Source of the DNA: Geothermobacter ehrlichii
Lineage (GTDB): Bacteria > Desulfobacterota > Desulfuromonadia > Desulfuromonadales > Geothermobacteraceae
Length of the DNA stretch: 64,000 nt
Direction of reading: 5' to 3'
Assembly: GCF_008124615.1 (NCBI RefSeq)
Contig: NZ_VNIB01000001.1
Span: 248,001 to 312,000, forward strand
In this document: positions 27,582 through 37,380 of the stretch, one piece after another
Layout: each line of letters opens with the position of its first letter
Numbering within the stretch: position 1 is the first letter of the stretch
Translations under genes and position numbers: made by a program
Notes under the pieces: model-generated
What the model was told of the DNA's origin: nothing
Databases searched by the model: none
What the model saw: the letters and a program-made list of their open reading frames with translations, nothing else

Positions 27582-28349
27582 ATGAAGCTCGACATCAAGC
27601 TGGAAAACTTCGAGGGTCCGCTCGATCTCCTGCTGCACCTGATCAAGCAGAACGAGATGGATATCTGGGATATCCAGATCACCCGGATAACCGAGCAGTA
27701 CCTGGCGATTCTCGACGCCATGCAGAGTCTCAATCTCGATGTTGCCGGCGAGTTTCTGGTCATGGCCGCCACCCTGCTGCACATCAAGTCGAAGCTGTTG
27801 TTGCCCCAGTCCGAGTACGAGGAAGGGGAGGAAGAAGAGGAGGATCCGCGGGCCGAACTCGTCCGCCGCCTGCTCGAGTACCAGAAATACCGTGAGGCGG
27901 CTTTCGATCTGGACGACCGGGAGATCCTCGGTCGGGACGTCTTCGCCCGCAAGTTTACCCCGCCCGACCTGGACGGCGAGGAGGAGGACGAATTTTTCGA
28001 AGTCAGCCTCTACGACCTGGTGGAAGCGCTGCAGGACGTGCTGGCCAGGATGCCGAAGGAGGTGGTGCACGAGATCGGCTTCGAGACGATTTCCATCGCC
28101 GACCGGATCAATCACATCCTGGGACGGCTCAGCGGTCGGGAAAGCCTCGCTTTCATCGACCTTTTTTCCGAACGTCCGGCCCGCAACGATGTCATCGCCA
28201 CCTTTCTGGCCATGCTCGAACTGGTCCGGCTCCGGACTATCCGGCTGATGCAGACCAGCAGGTGCGGAGAGATCTGGATTTTTCCCGTCGCCGATCCTGC
28301 CGAGGCGCTTTCGGTTCCCCTGGAGGATGAAAGTCTTGGATACCACTGA
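27582..28349 (+). CDS. scpA: Segregation and condensation protein A
   Basis: A 255-residue kleisin that bridges SMC heads in the chromosome condensation complex. The N-terminal block YDLKLENFEGPLDLLLHLI-type sequence (here DIKLENFEGPLDLLLHLIK) and EFLVMAATLLHIKSKLLLP are diagnostic, followed by an acidic linker and a C-terminal winged helix. Its 3' end overlaps scpB by 23 bases. Confidence 0.96.
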   Translation: MKLDIKLENFEGPLDLLLHLIKQNEMDIWDIQITRITEQYLAILDAMQSLNLDVAGEFLVMAATLLHIKSKLLLPQSEYEEGEEEEEDPRAELVRRLLEYQKYREAAFDLDDREILGRDVFARKFTPPDLDGEEEDEFFEVSLYDLVEALQDVLARMPKEVVHEIGFETISIADRINHILGRLSGRESLAFIDLFSERPARNDVIATFLAMLELVRLRTIRLMQTSRCGEIWIFPVADPAEALSVPLEDESLGYH

Positions 28350-28929
28350 ACTGACATCGCTGCTCGAGGCGCTGGTCTTCGTCTCCGACGTGCCGGTGCA
28401 GGCCGACAAGCTGGCCGAGACGCTTGAGCTGGACAAGGGCGTTGTCCGGTCCCGGCTCGAAGCTCTGGTCGAAGAGTACGACCGGCGCGATGGCGGCATC
28501 CGCTTGGTCTGTGTTGCCGGCGGTTACCAGTTCAGAACCGATGCCCGCTGGGCCGACTGGATCCGCCGGGCGAACAGGAACCGGCCGTTCCGCTTTTCGC
28601 GCGCCGCACTGGAATGTCTGGCGATCATCGCCTACCGGCAGCCGGTTACCCGCGGCGATGTCGAATACCTGCGCGGAGTCGATTCCGGCGGGGTGATCAA
28701 GACCCTGCTCGACAAGCGCCTCATCCGCATCCTGGGCAAGAAGGACGTGGCCGGCCGGCCGCTGATCTACGGCACCACCAGGGAGTTTCTCGAGGTTTTT
28801 GGTCTGCACAGCCTGAATGATCTGCCCACCCTGAAGGAGTTCAGCGAACTCGACCTCGATCTCGCCGATGCCACCGAGGCACCGGCGGGCGACGATGAAA
28901 GTGCGGGCGAGGACGATGCTGCCGGCTGA
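28327..28929 (+). CDS. scpB: Segregation and condensation protein B
   Basis: A 200-residue ScpB with two winged helices, ending in an acidic tail. Typical segments are LLEALVFVSDVPV, ALECLAIIAYRQPVTRGDVEYLRGV and KKDVAGRPLIYGTT. It dimerises and binds ScpA to regulate SMC. GGAGG directly abuts ATG 28327, so TTG 28336, nine bases after that box, is an alternative start. Confidence 0.95.
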   Translation: MKVLDTTELTSLLEALVFVSDVPVQADKLAETLELDKGVVRSRLEALVEEYDRRDGGIRLVCVAGGYQFRTDARWADWIRRANRNRPFRFSRAALECLAIIAYRQPVTRGDVEYLRGVDSGGVIKTLLDKRLIRILGKKDVAGRPLIYGTTREFLEVFGLHSLNDLPTLKEFSELDLDLADATEAPAGDDESAGEDDAAG

Positions 28930-28953
28930 AAGACGCATGCGGGTTGCCGACGG

Positions 28954-29664
28954 GTGAAGCAACGGCTGCAGAAACTGATCGCCGCCGCCGGGTTGGCGTC
29001 GCGCCGGCAGGCGGAAAGCTGGATAGCCGCCGGGCGGGTTCGGGTCAACGGCCGGGTCGCCCGTCTGGGCGAACAGGCCGATCCCAGTCGGGATTGCATC
29101 GAAATCGACGGCCGGCCCCTGCCGCGCCGGGAACCGCCGATCTGCATCCTGCTCAACAAGCCCGCCGGCTGCCTGACGACGCGGCGTGATCCGCAGGGCA
29201 GACCGACGGTTTTCGATCTGGTCCGCGATGTACCGGTCCGGCTCTTCGCGGTGGGCCGGCTCGACTACAACACCGAGGGGTTGCTGCTGTTGACCAACGA
29301 CGGCGCCCTGGCCCATCATCTCGCCCATCCCCGCCATGAAGTCGACAAGACCTACCTGGTCAGGGTGCGCGGCCGTCTGACGCCGCAGAAGATTCGCCAG
29401 CTGGAAAGCGGTGTCCGTCTGGAGGACGGCATGACCGCGCCGGCGCGCGTCCGCCCCGGGGCGCAAAGCGGCAGCCACCAGTGGTTCGAAATTACCATTC
29501 ACGAGGGCCGCAACCGCCAGGTGCGACGGATGTGCCAGGCGGTCGGGCTGCCGGTCAGCCGCCTGCGCCGCATCCGCTTCGCCTTTCTCGACCTGGGCGA
29601 TCTCGCGCCCGGACGCTGGCGCAAGCTTTCTCCCCAGGAGCTGGTCCGGTTGAAAAGTCTTTGA
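28954..29664 (+). CDS. rluB: Pseudouridine synthase, RsuA/RluB family
   Basis: A 236-residue enzyme with an N-terminal S4 RNA-binding domain (LIAAAGLASRRQAESWI) and the catalytic GRLDYNTEGLLLLTNDG with the essential Asp. The NRQVRRMCQAVG motif near 190 completes the RsuA/RluB/RluE family. RluB-type modification of 23S rRNA is the most likely role, by its location next to scpAB. The start is GTG. Confidence 0.92.
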   Translation: MKQRLQKLIAAAGLASRRQAESWIAAGRVRVNGRVARLGEQADPSRDCIEIDGRPLPRREPPICILLNKPAGCLTTRRDPQGRPTVFDLVRDVPVRLFAVGRLDYNTEGLLLLTNDGALAHHLAHPRHEVDKTYLVRVRGRLTPQKIRQLESGVRLEDGMTAPARVRPGAQSGSHQWFEITIHEGRNRQVRRMCQAVGLPVSRLRRIRFAFLDLGDLAPGRWRKLSPQELVRLKSL

Positions 29665-29717
29665 GTCTTGGCATACTTGCATGGATTGAAATCATTCCAC
29701 CTGCTGGAGGGAATCCC

Positions 29718-31112
29718 ATGACCATCCGTTTTGATTACACCTGCATGATGGCCGATGTTGTCGGCGAACGTTGCGGCATTGACCCGTCCGAGCTGGCGGC
29801 GCTTGAGGAGCGGGCCGCCGCCATCCATCGCGACCTGATGGCTCGCAAGGAAGGGGGCGAACTGCCGTTTTACGACCTGCCGTTCCAGGATCAGGTCGCC
29901 GGCGAGGTTCGGCGCCTGGCCGACGAGGTGGCCGAACGCTTCGATCACCTGGTGGTGCTCGGCATCGGCGGTTCGGCGTTGGGGACGCAGGCGCTGTTTC
30001 GGGCGCTGGCCCCCCTCTATCACAACCATCTGTCGCGCGAGCAGCGCCGCGGCAGGCCGACGCTGCACGTGCTTGACAATGTCGACCCCTGCGGCTTCGG
30101 CGAGGCGCTCGATCTGCTTGCGCCGGACAAGACCCTTTTCTGCGTCATCTCCAAATCGGGGTCTACGGTAGAGACCAGCGGCCAGTTTCTGGTCGCCCGA
30201 CAGTGGTTGGCTCGGGCGGTCGGCGAACGCTGGAAGGAGCATGTCGTCGTCATCACCGATCCGGAAAAGGGAGGGCTTCGGGCGATGGCGAACGAGCAGG
30301 GCATCCGCTCCCTGTCGATTCCGCCGGGCGTCGGCGGCCGTTTTTCCGTTCTGACCCCGGTCGGTCTTTTCCCCCTGGCGGTTGCCGGTGTCGACATCGA
30401 GGCGCTGCTGGCCGGGGCGGCGCAGATGTCGGCGCGGGTGACCCGCCCCGGCCTGATGGACAATCCCGCCTATCTGAACGCGGCGCTGCAGTATCTCGCC
30501 TACCAGAAGGGGATGCGGATTTCGGTGATGATGCCCTACAGCGACCGCCTGAGGGATGTGGCCGACTGGTTCCGCCAGATCTGGGCGGAGAGCCTGGGCA
30601 AGAAAACCGCCCTGGACGGCCGCGAGGTTCATGTCGGGCCGACGCCGGTCAAGGCGCTGGGGACCACCGATCAGCACTCGCAGGTGCAGCTCTATATCGA
30701 GGGGCCTTTCGACAAGGTCATCACATTTCTGGTGGTGGAAGATTACGGACGCGATCTGCGCTTCGAACGCTGTGTCGAGGCGCCGCATCTCGATTTTCTG
30801 CATGGCAAGAGCATGGCCGAACTGATCCGGGCCGAACAGCAGGCGACCGCCGTGGCGCTGGTCAGGGCGGGGAGGCCGAACTGTTCCTTTATTCTTGACC
30901 GGATCAGTGCAGAGAACCTGGGCGGGCTGCTCTACCTGTTCGAGGTGCAGACCCTTTTCGCTGGTGGCCTGTTTGCCATCGACCCTCTCGACCAACCGGG
31001 GGTCGAGGCGGGCAAGGAGTACACCTACGGCCTGATGGAACGGCCCGGTTTTGCCGAGCGGAAAGAGGAGGTCGAAGCCTGGCTGTCCGGTGTAAACAGG
31101 CGTCAACTCTAA
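29718..31112 (+). CDS. pgi: Glucose-6-phosphate isomerase
   Basis: A 464-residue Pgi interconverting glucose- and fructose-6-phosphate. It has the phosphate-binding GIGGSALGTQAL and VISKSGSTVET, and the catalytic region with FPLAVAGVDIEALL and GTTDQHSQVQLY. ATG 29718 has a CTGGAGGG ribosome site 7 bases upstream. An upstream frame extension overlapping rluB is not needed. The protein is of the shorter bacterial/archaeal-like length. Confidence 0.95.
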   Translation: MTIRFDYTCMMADVVGERCGIDPSELAALEERAAAIHRDLMARKEGGELPFYDLPFQDQVAGEVRRLADEVAERFDHLVVLGIGGSALGTQALFRALAPLYHNHLSREQRRGRPTLHVLDNVDPCGFGEALDLLAPDKTLFCVISKSGSTVETSGQFLVARQWLARAVGERWKEHVVVITDPEKGGLRAMANEQGIRSLSIPPGVGGRFSVLTPVGLFPLAVAGVDIEALLAGAAQMSARVTRPGLMDNPAYLNAALQYLAYQKGMRISVMMPYSDRLRDVADWFRQIWAESLGKKTALDGREVHVGPTPVKALGTTDQHSQVQLYIEGPFDKVITFLVVEDYGRDLRFERCVEAPHLDFLHGKSMAELIRAEQQATAVALVRAGRPNCSFILDRISAENLGGLLYLFEVQTLFAGGLFAIDPLDQPGVEAGKEYTYGLMERPGFAERKEEVEAWLSGVNRRQL

Positions 31113-31133
31113 CAAATCCTCCCGGTTCAGTCC

Positions 31134-31162
31134 TTGACAGTCCCGGCTGTGCTGGTTTAGAT
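31134..31162 (+). promoter_or_regulatory. Candidate sigma70 promoter before the large TPR gene
   Basis: TTGACA (31134-31139), a 17-base spacer, TTAGAT (31157-31162). The first box is perfect and the second matches four of six positions. It lies in the 94-base gap after pgi, about 45 bases before the next start. Confidence 0.7.
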
Positions 31163-31206
31163 TCAAACTTTACTGAATATGTCCGTTTGCCATCCGGGTG
31201 AGTACC

Positions 31207-33636
31207 GTGTCCAATAAAGCCAAACTTCTTGCTTCCGCACAGAAAAACCTCCAGAAGGGTCAGTTGACCAAGGCGATCAGGGACTACCAGAAGATCGTCG
31301 AAATCGACCCCAAGGACATCCGCAACCGGCAGAAGCTGGCCGAGCTGCTCAGTCGGGCCAAACTGACCGAGGAGGCGCTGCAGGAGTATGAGGCGGTCGC
31401 CAAGTATTACGCCGAAAACGGTTTCTACCTGAAGGCGATCGCCGTCTACAAGCAGATGCAGCGCCTCGATCCGGCTCAGGTCCGCATCTATTACCGTCTG
31501 GCCGAGCTGAATGAAAAACAGGGCCTGATCGGCAACGCCTTGGCCGAGTACAAAAGTCTGGTCAGCTATTACGAGCAGAACCAGATGCCATCCGAGGCGA
31601 TCAACGTCCTGCAGAAGATGAAGGACCTCGAGCCGGAGAACCTCAATGTGCTGGTCAAGATCGCCGAGGCCTATGCCCGCACGGGCATGAAGGACAAGTC
31701 GAGGGAAGAATTCCTCGAAGTCGTCAGCCGACTCAGAGAGAAGGGGGAATACCCCAAGATCCTCAAGCTCTGCGAGCTGCTTCTGCCCTTCTTTCCCGAA
31801 GATCCCGAAGCTTTGGCGGCCAGGGCCGAGGCCCTGATCCGGACCGGCGACCATGCCGGTGCCATCGAGATTCTCCAGCGGGTCACGGCCGGCAGCCCGG
31901 AACTGCCCTATTTCAAGCTTCTTGCCGAAGGATACAGGCAGGCGCAGGATTACGACCGGGAAGGCGAAGTCTGGCAGCGCGTTCTGGAGCTCGATCCCGA
32001 AGATCTGGAACATCGCCTGGCCCGGATTAGGGCCTGCATCGATGGCGGTCGTTACGAGGCCGCTCTCGACGAGCTGGAAGAATGGAAGGACAACTTCGTG
32101 CAGGCCGACATGACAGGCCAGGTCAAGAGTTGTTACGAGCGGCTGCACGAGGTGTTGCCCGAGGACGAGCGAATCGCCCGTACCCTGCGCGCCATCTACG
32201 AAATGACGGGCGAGGGGGACAAGCTCTTCGAGCTGATGGCCGACAGTGAGCAGACTGAAGGTTCGGCGACCTTCGGTGCCGATCTGGAAATACTCGAGGA
32301 CGAACCGGTCGACGAGGCCTTGGCCGACCTCGAAGAGCTTGCCGCTGATGAGCTTGAGGAGATCGGCGAATCCGCCGGAGTGGATGCCGGGGGTGGTGCT
32401 GATGACGAACCGGCAGAGAGTCCAGAATCGGATGAAACGTCAGGGGAAGCGGGTCTTCAGACTTCGGAAGGCGAGGGCTCGGTGCCTGATGGCGATGCTG
32501 CCGGAGAGAGGATAGCCGATGCGGAGCCTGCCGGGGAGGCCGACGAGGTACCCCTGGAGTTTCTCGAGGAGGTGGCCGAAGAAGAACCCGAAGAGGCCGA
32601 GTCGGCAGCGGCCGAGTCTTTCAGCCTCGACGATTTGGCTGCCGACGGTGAGGAGATCGAGTTGGAACTCGAGCTGGAGCTGGAGCTCGATCTCGATGAC
32701 GAGCCGGAGGCTGTCGCCTCTCCCCCCATGGCGGATGCCGCGGAAAATGCGGACGCCGGGCTGCAGTCGGCAACCGGGGCCGATGAAGACGCGGAAGCCC
32801 TCGTCGAGGCCGGTGTCGGTGAAGAAGAAGGGGGGGATGTGGCGGAGATTGCCGGTGAACAGAGTTTTGCGGACGAAACGGTCCGTTCCGAGCCGGCCGT
32901 CGAGGGCGAACCCGAACTTGTGGTCGAACCGGATGAAGAGTTCGACCCTGCTGCCATGCTCGAGGAAGCGGCCTTCTACCTGCAGCAGAAACTGTTCGAC
33001 GAAGCCGAGAAGCTGTGCCGCAGCATCCTTGAAACCGATCCCGAAAATGCCGCCGCCCGGGCGCGTCTGGACGAAATCGGCGCTGCCCGGAGGGCGGCGG
33101 AAGAACCCGAGGCGGCTGCCGAGTCCGAACCGGAAGAAAGCTTCGACTGGGACGACGCCCTGAAGGAGATTCTTGGCGACAGCATTGGCACCATCGATGC
33201 GGAAGATGCCGAGTCGCACTACAACCTCGGCATTGCCTACAAGGAGATGGGGCTGATGGACGACGCCATCAAGGAATTCGATACCGCCATGGGCCATCCC
33301 TCGCGCCGGCTGTCGTCCCTTGCCCTGAAGGCTCTCTGTCTGGTAGAAAAAGGGGACTATCCGGCCGCCGAACAGACGCTCAGCTTCGGTCTGGCCTGCC
33401 CCGACCTGAACCGGGAAGAGCGGCTGAACCTGCTCTTCGAGATGGGCCAGCTCAAGGAACAGGTTGGGTCTTATGAAGAGGCTTTGGACTGGTTTCTCAA
33501 GGTAGCCGACGAGGACCATTTCTACCGGGATGTCGGGATCAAAATCCGCGGTCTTCGCCAGCGTCTTGGGCTTCCCGACAAAGGGCTTGAAGAGAATGCC
33601 GGCGTCGGCAGGCGTGGCAAAGTGACCTATCTCTAG
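31207..33636 (+). CDS. Large TPR protein with long acidic low-complexity linker
   Basis: An 809-residue protein with two TPR blocks, residues about 10-330 and 650-790, joined by some 300 residues dominated by Glu, Asp, Ala and Gly. The linker contains a run of alternating Glu and Leu around residue 487. No signal peptide or membrane segment is seen, so it is probably a cytoplasmic scaffold. It precedes an ExeA-like ATPase by 26 bases, suggesting a shared function in assembly or secretion; no partner can be named. GTG 31207 has GGGTGAG 4 bases upstream and is preferred over GTG 31198. Confidence 0.85.
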   Translation: MSNKAKLLASAQKNLQKGQLTKAIRDYQKIVEIDPKDIRNRQKLAELLSRAKLTEEALQEYEAVAKYYAENGFYLKAIAVYKQMQRLDPAQVRIYYRLAELNEKQGLIGNALAEYKSLVSYYEQNQMPSEAINVLQKMKDLEPENLNVLVKIAEAYARTGMKDKSREEFLEVVSRLREKGEYPKILKLCELLLPFFPEDPEALAARAEALIRTGDHAGAIEILQRVTAGSPELPYFKLLAEGYRQAQDYDREGEVWQRVLELDPEDLEHRLARIRACIDGGRYEAALDELEEWKDNFVQADMTGQVKSCYERLHEVLPEDERIARTLRAIYEMTGEGDKLFELMADSEQTEGSATFGADLEILEDEPVDEALADLEELAADELEEIGESAGVDAGGGADDEPAESPESDETSGEAGLQTSEGEGSVPDGDAAGERIADAEPAGEADEVPLEFLEEVAEEEPEEAESAAAESFSLDDLAADGEEIELELELELELDLDDEPEAVASPPMADAAENADAGLQSATGADEDAEALVEAGVGEEEGGDVAEIAGEQSFADETVRSEPAVEGEPELVVEPDEEFDPAAMLEEAAFYLQQKLFDEAEKLCRSILETDPENAAARARLDEIGAARRAAEEPEAAAESEPEESFDWDDALKEILGDSIGTIDAEDAESHYNLGIAYKEMGLMDDAIKEFDTAMGHPSRRLSSLALKALCLVEKGDYPAAEQTLSFGLACPDLNREERLNLLFEMGQLKEQVGSYEEALDWFLKVADEDHFYRDVGIKIRGLRQRLGLPDKGLEENAGVGRRGKVTYL

Positions 33637-33662
33637 CACAGCGGGATGAGGCCGCAGCAATC

Positions 33663-34562
33663 ATGAGTTACCTGGAACACTTCGGTCTGGAAAGGGAGCC
33701 TTTTTCCAACGCCCCAGACGCCAAGTTCTATTTCAACTCCGAACAGCACAGTCAGGCGCTGCTGCGGTTGATGTACGCGGTCGACTCCAACAAGGGGTTG
33801 GCCGTGCTGGTCGGCGGCGTCGGTACGGGGAAGACCACCCTGGCCCGGCGCATGCTCGAGAATCTGCCGGAGGACAGATACGAGTCCTCGCTGCTGGTCA
33901 TGGTCCATTCCGGCATCACCCAGGAATGGATTCTGACGCGCATCGCCATGCAGCTCGGGGTGCAGAATCCGGCCGACGATCGTCTCAGCCTGCTGAAACA
34001 GCTGTACGAGCGGCTGCTCGATATCGAAGCCGGCGGTCGCAAGGCGGTGGTTCTCATCGACGAGGCGCAGATGCTGGAATCGCGGGAGCTGATGGAGGAA
34101 TTTCGCGGCCTGCTCAATCTCGAGATTCCCGGCAAGAAGCTGCTGAACATCATTTTCTTCGGGCTGCCCGAGGTCGAGGACTGCCTGCGGCTCGATGAAC
34201 CGCTGGCGCAGCGGGTGGCGGTGAAGTACCACCTGAAATCGATGACCGTCGAAACGACGGCCGCCTACATCAAGCACCGTCTGCATGTGGCCAAGGCCCC
34301 GCGCATGCTCTTCGACGAGGAGATCATTCCGGAGATCTATCGCTATGCCGGCGGTGTGCCGAGGCTGATCAATACCATCTGCGACAACTGTCTGTTCGAA
34401 GCCTTTATGCGCAAGCTGCCCCGGGTCAACGGCCAGGTGCTGCAGTCGGTGGTGGGCGATCTCGGTCTGTTGCAGCAGTCGCTGATTCAGGCGTCCGCGC
34501 AAACAGTCGACGACGATCTGGACGAAATCGAAAGCATGCTTGACCGCCTCGAACAGAAATAG
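33663..34562 (+). CDS. ExeA/GspA-like AAA ATPase
   Basis: A 299-residue AAA ATPase of the ExeA/TniB type. It has the N-terminal YLEHFGLEREPFSNAPD signature, Walker A GGVGTGKTTLARR near residue 58, Walker B VVLIDEAQML near 135, and a sensor region with GGVPRLINTICDNCL. ExeA-like proteins help place secretin complexes or serve as AAA partners in other membrane machines. No transposase is nearby, so a transposition role is unlikely. It lacks the C-terminal peptidoglycan-binding domain of classical ExeA. Confidence 0.88.
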   Translation: MSYLEHFGLEREPFSNAPDAKFYFNSEQHSQALLRLMYAVDSNKGLAVLVGGVGTGKTTLARRMLENLPEDRYESSLLVMVHSGITQEWILTRIAMQLGVQNPADDRLSLLKQLYERLLDIEAGGRKAVVLIDEAQMLESRELMEEFRGLLNLEIPGKKLLNIIFFGLPEVEDCLRLDEPLAQRVAVKYHLKSMTVETTAAYIKHRLHVAKAPRMLFDEEIIPEIYRYAGGVPRLINTICDNCLFEAFMRKLPRVNGQVLQSVVGDLGLLQQSLIQASAQTVDDDLDEIESMLDRLEQK

Positions 34563-34581
34563 GCAACCGTCGAACGATTCG

Positions 34582-34609
34582 CGGCCGGGCCTCCGGCCGT
34601 TTCTTTTTT
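34582..34609 (+). terminator. Intrinsic terminator between the ExeA-like gene and mutL
   Basis: A perfect stem CGGCCGG (34582-34588) with CCGGCCG (34593-34599) and a GCCT loop, followed by TTTCTTTTTT. It ends only about 12 bases before the mutL ATG, so mutL may depend on readthrough or on a promoter inside the preceding gene. Confidence 0.88.
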
Positions 34610-34621
34610 GCAGGGACAGCC

Positions 34622-36433
34622 ATGTCCAGTCAGATTCGCATTCTCCCCGAACACCTCTGCAACAAGATCGCCGCCGGCGAGGTCATCGAGAGGCCGGCCT
34701 CCGTGGTCAAGGAGCTGGTGGAGAATTCCCTCGATGCCGGGGCGTCGGAAATCACGATCGAGGTGGAGAAAGGCGGCCGCAGGCTCATCCGCGTTATTGA
34801 CGACGGCTGCGGCATGGGCCGGGAGGATGTCTTTCTCTGCCTGGAGCGTCATGCCACCAGCAAGATAGCCAGTGATGCCGACCTGTTCAGCCTGCGCACC
34901 CTCGGTTTTCGCGGTGAGGCCCTGCCGTCCATCGCTTCGGTCTCCCGCATGACTTTGCGATCGCGTCCGGCCGACAGCGAGGCGGGCATGGAGCTCGTCA
35001 TCGAGGGAGGCGACATCAGAAGGGCCGAAGCCTGCGGCATGGCCGTGGGCACCTCCATCGAAGTCCGGGATCTCTTCTTCCGGATGCCAGCCCGGCGAAA
35101 ATTCCTGCGCCGCGACGAAACCGAACTGTCGCACATCGGTGACGTGGTGACCAAGATCGCCCTGGCGCATCCCGCGGTGCAGTTCCGTCTTCTGCACCAG
35201 GGACGCAAGCTGGTCGATGTCCGCCGCAACGAGGATCTGCGTAGCCGGGTGACCGGCCTGCTGGGCCGCTCCCTGGCGGGGGAGTTGCTCGCGGTCGACT
35301 GCAGCGGCGCCGAGGGCAGGGTTCATGGTCTGGTTGGTCCGCCGCAGACCAGCCGCGCCACGACCGGCGCCATCTACACTTTCGTCAACGGGCGCACCAT
35401 CCGTGACCGGGTGGTGCAGCATGCCGTCATGGAGGCCTACCGGACGCTGTTGCCCAAGGGACGCTACCCGGTGGTTGTCCTCTTTGTCGAGATCGATCCT
35501 GCCGAAGTCGACGTCAACGTTCATCCGACCAAGCACGAAGTGCGGTTTCGGCACCAGGCGCAGGTTCATGATTTCATCGCAGACGCCATCCGGAAGGTGC
35601 TGGGCGATTCGAGCTGGCTGCTGCAGGAGTCGCCGTCGCAGAACGAATCGTCTCCCTTGAATCCCCAGGGGCCGCCCTGGCGGACGCCGGCAGGAGGCGA
35701 GGTTGCCGAGCGCTGCCGGGAAGGTGTTCGCGAGTCGCTCGACCGTTACATGCAGCGGCGGACCGATGTCGCTCCGTCGGTGCCGGGATGCTCCCTGATC
35801 CGGATGCCGGAGAAGGAACCGGCAGACAATACGGCGGAAGCCGCCAACGGATTCTTTTCCGGTCTGCGCTATATCGGCCAGTATCATGACAGCTATCTGC
35901 TCTGCCAGGATGGAGACGACCTGATCCTGATCGATCAGCACGCCGCTCACGAAAGGGTCGGCTACGAACGGCTCAGGCAAGGGTGGCGGCGGGGAGAAAT
36001 CGAGCGGCAGCAACTGCTTTTCCCACCAGTAATGGAATTCAGCCATGCCGAAGCCGACCTGGTCAAAAGTCACCTGGGACATTTTTCCGAGCTCGGTTTC
36101 GAGCTTGAACATTTCGGTGGCAACAGCTATGTGCTGAAAGCCATTCCCCAGATCCTGGCCCGGGACGACGCCGAGACGCTGGTGCGTGACGTCGTCGACG
36201 AACTCGGCCGTCTCGGCAGAAGCAGCCTGATCGACGAGGCCGTCGACCGGGTGTTGATTCGCATGGCCTGCCACAGCATGGTCAGGGCCAACCAGGCCCT
36301 GACGCCCGAACAGGTCAGGGCGCTGATGCGGCAGCTCGACAGCATCGACTTCAACGCCCAGTGCCCCCATGGGCGGCCGGTGATGCACCGGTTATCGCTG
36401 GCCGAGGTCGAGAAATTCTTTCATCGCAGCTGA
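34622..36433 (+). CDS. mutL: DNA mismatch repair protein MutL
   Basis: A 603-residue MutL. The GHKL ATPase domain shows IAAGEVIERPASVVKELVENSLDAG, DDGCGM and GFRGEALPSI. The C-terminal domain carries DQHAAHERVGYE and CPHGRPV, the metal-binding motifs of MutL proteins that are nicking endonucleases, as expected in bacteria without MutH. The stop overlaps the miaA start by one base (TGATG). Confidence 0.97.
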   Translation: MSSQIRILPEHLCNKIAAGEVIERPASVVKELVENSLDAGASEITIEVEKGGRRLIRVIDDGCGMGREDVFLCLERHATSKIASDADLFSLRTLGFRGEALPSIASVSRMTLRSRPADSEAGMELVIEGGDIRRAEACGMAVGTSIEVRDLFFRMPARRKFLRRDETELSHIGDVVTKIALAHPAVQFRLLHQGRKLVDVRRNEDLRSRVTGLLGRSLAGELLAVDCSGAEGRVHGLVGPPQTSRATTGAIYTFVNGRTIRDRVVQHAVMEAYRTLLPKGRYPVVVLFVEIDPAEVDVNVHPTKHEVRFRHQAQVHDFIADAIRKVLGDSSWLLQESPSQNESSPLNPQGPPWRTPAGGEVAERCREGVRESLDRYMQRRTDVAPSVPGCSLIRMPEKEPADNTAEAANGFFSGLRYIGQYHDSYLLCQDGDDLILIDQHAAHERVGYERLRQGWRRGEIERQQLLFPPVMEFSHAEADLVKSHLGHFSELGFELEHFGGNSYVLKAIPQILARDDAETLVRDVVDELGRLGRSSLIDEAVDRVLIRMACHSMVRANQALTPEQVRALMRQLDSIDFNAQCPHGRPVMHRLSLAEVEKFFHRS

Positions 36434-37368
36434 TGGACATGGCCGCAATCCTGCAACCATTGATCGTTGTCTGCGGTCCGACCGCCTGCGGCAAGACCGA
36501 TCTCTGCCTGCGTCTGGCCGGGCATTTCGATCTGGAGATCGTCTCCGCCGATTCACGCCAGGTCTACCGGACGATGGATATCGGCACGGCGAAACCCGAG
36601 CCGGCAGTTCTGGAGCGGGTGCGGCATCACCTGGTCGATGTCGTCGATCCGGACGAGGACTTCACCGTGGCGCATTTTGTCGAGCAGGGAAGGCGGGCGA
36701 TCGAAGGCATCCGTGCCGCGTCCAGGCTCCCCGTGCTGGCGGGGGGGACCGGGCTCTACATTCAGGCCCTGACCGAAGGTCTGGCCGACGTGCCGCCGGC
36801 CGATCCGGCGTTTCGGCAGAAGATGAAACGGCTGGCGCAGGAGCACGGAAACGAATGGCTTCTCGAACGGCTGAAGAGGGTCGATCCTGTGCTCGGGGCC
36901 AGGTTGCGGTCGGGGGATCAGGTGAGAATCATCCGCGCCCTCGAGGTTTTCGAACAGTGCGGCCGGCCCCTTTCGGAGATTCAGCGCCGGCACGGCTTTT
37001 CCGACCGGCCCTACCGGCTGCTCAAAATCGGGCTCGCCGTCGAGCGCGAGGAACTCTACCGACGAATTGAGCTTCGCACAGAGGCGATGTTCGCCGCCGG
37101 ACTGGTCGACGAGGTGCGGGCTTTGCTCGATCGCGGCTATGATCCTGCGCTCAAGGCCCTGAATACCATTGGTTATCGGGAGGTGATCGGTTATCTGCAA
37201 GGCAGGCACAGCCTGCAGGAGGCGATCGAACGGGTCAAGCGCAACACCCGCCGCTATGCCAAACGACAGCTGACCTGGTTTCGCAGGGATGAATCGATAA
37301 ATTGGGTTGACCCCGACCGAGAGTTTGCTAAAATCACAGAGTTAATTGCCAAATTCAATGTTCCCTAA
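36433..37368 (+). CDS. miaA: tRNA dimethylallyltransferase
   Basis: A 311-residue MiaA that adds a dimethylallyl group to A37 of tRNAs reading UNN codons. It has P-loop VVCGPTACGKTDL, SADSRQVYRTMDIGTAKP and GGTGLYIQALTEGL. The ATG overlaps the mutL stop. miaA followed by hfq is a widely conserved pair. Confidence 0.97.
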   Translation: MDMAAILQPLIVVCGPTACGKTDLCLRLAGHFDLEIVSADSRQVYRTMDIGTAKPEPAVLERVRHHLVDVVDPDEDFTVAHFVEQGRRAIEGIRAASRLPVLAGGTGLYIQALTEGLADVPPADPAFRQKMKRLAQEHGNEWLLERLKRVDPVLGARLRSGDQVRIIRALEVFEQCGRPLSEIQRRHGFSDRPYRLLKIGLAVEREELYRRIELRTEAMFAAGLVDEVRALLDRGYDPALKALNTIGYREVIGYLQGRHSLQEAIERVKRNTRRYAKRQLTWFRRDESINWVDPDREFAKITELIAKFNVP

Positions 37369-37380
37369 AAAGGAGTGGAC

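Noticed and set aside
33663-34562. Reading the AAA ATPase as TniB of a Tn7-like transposon
   Set aside because: The fold is shared with ExeA, but no transposase, TniQ or element ends are present around it.
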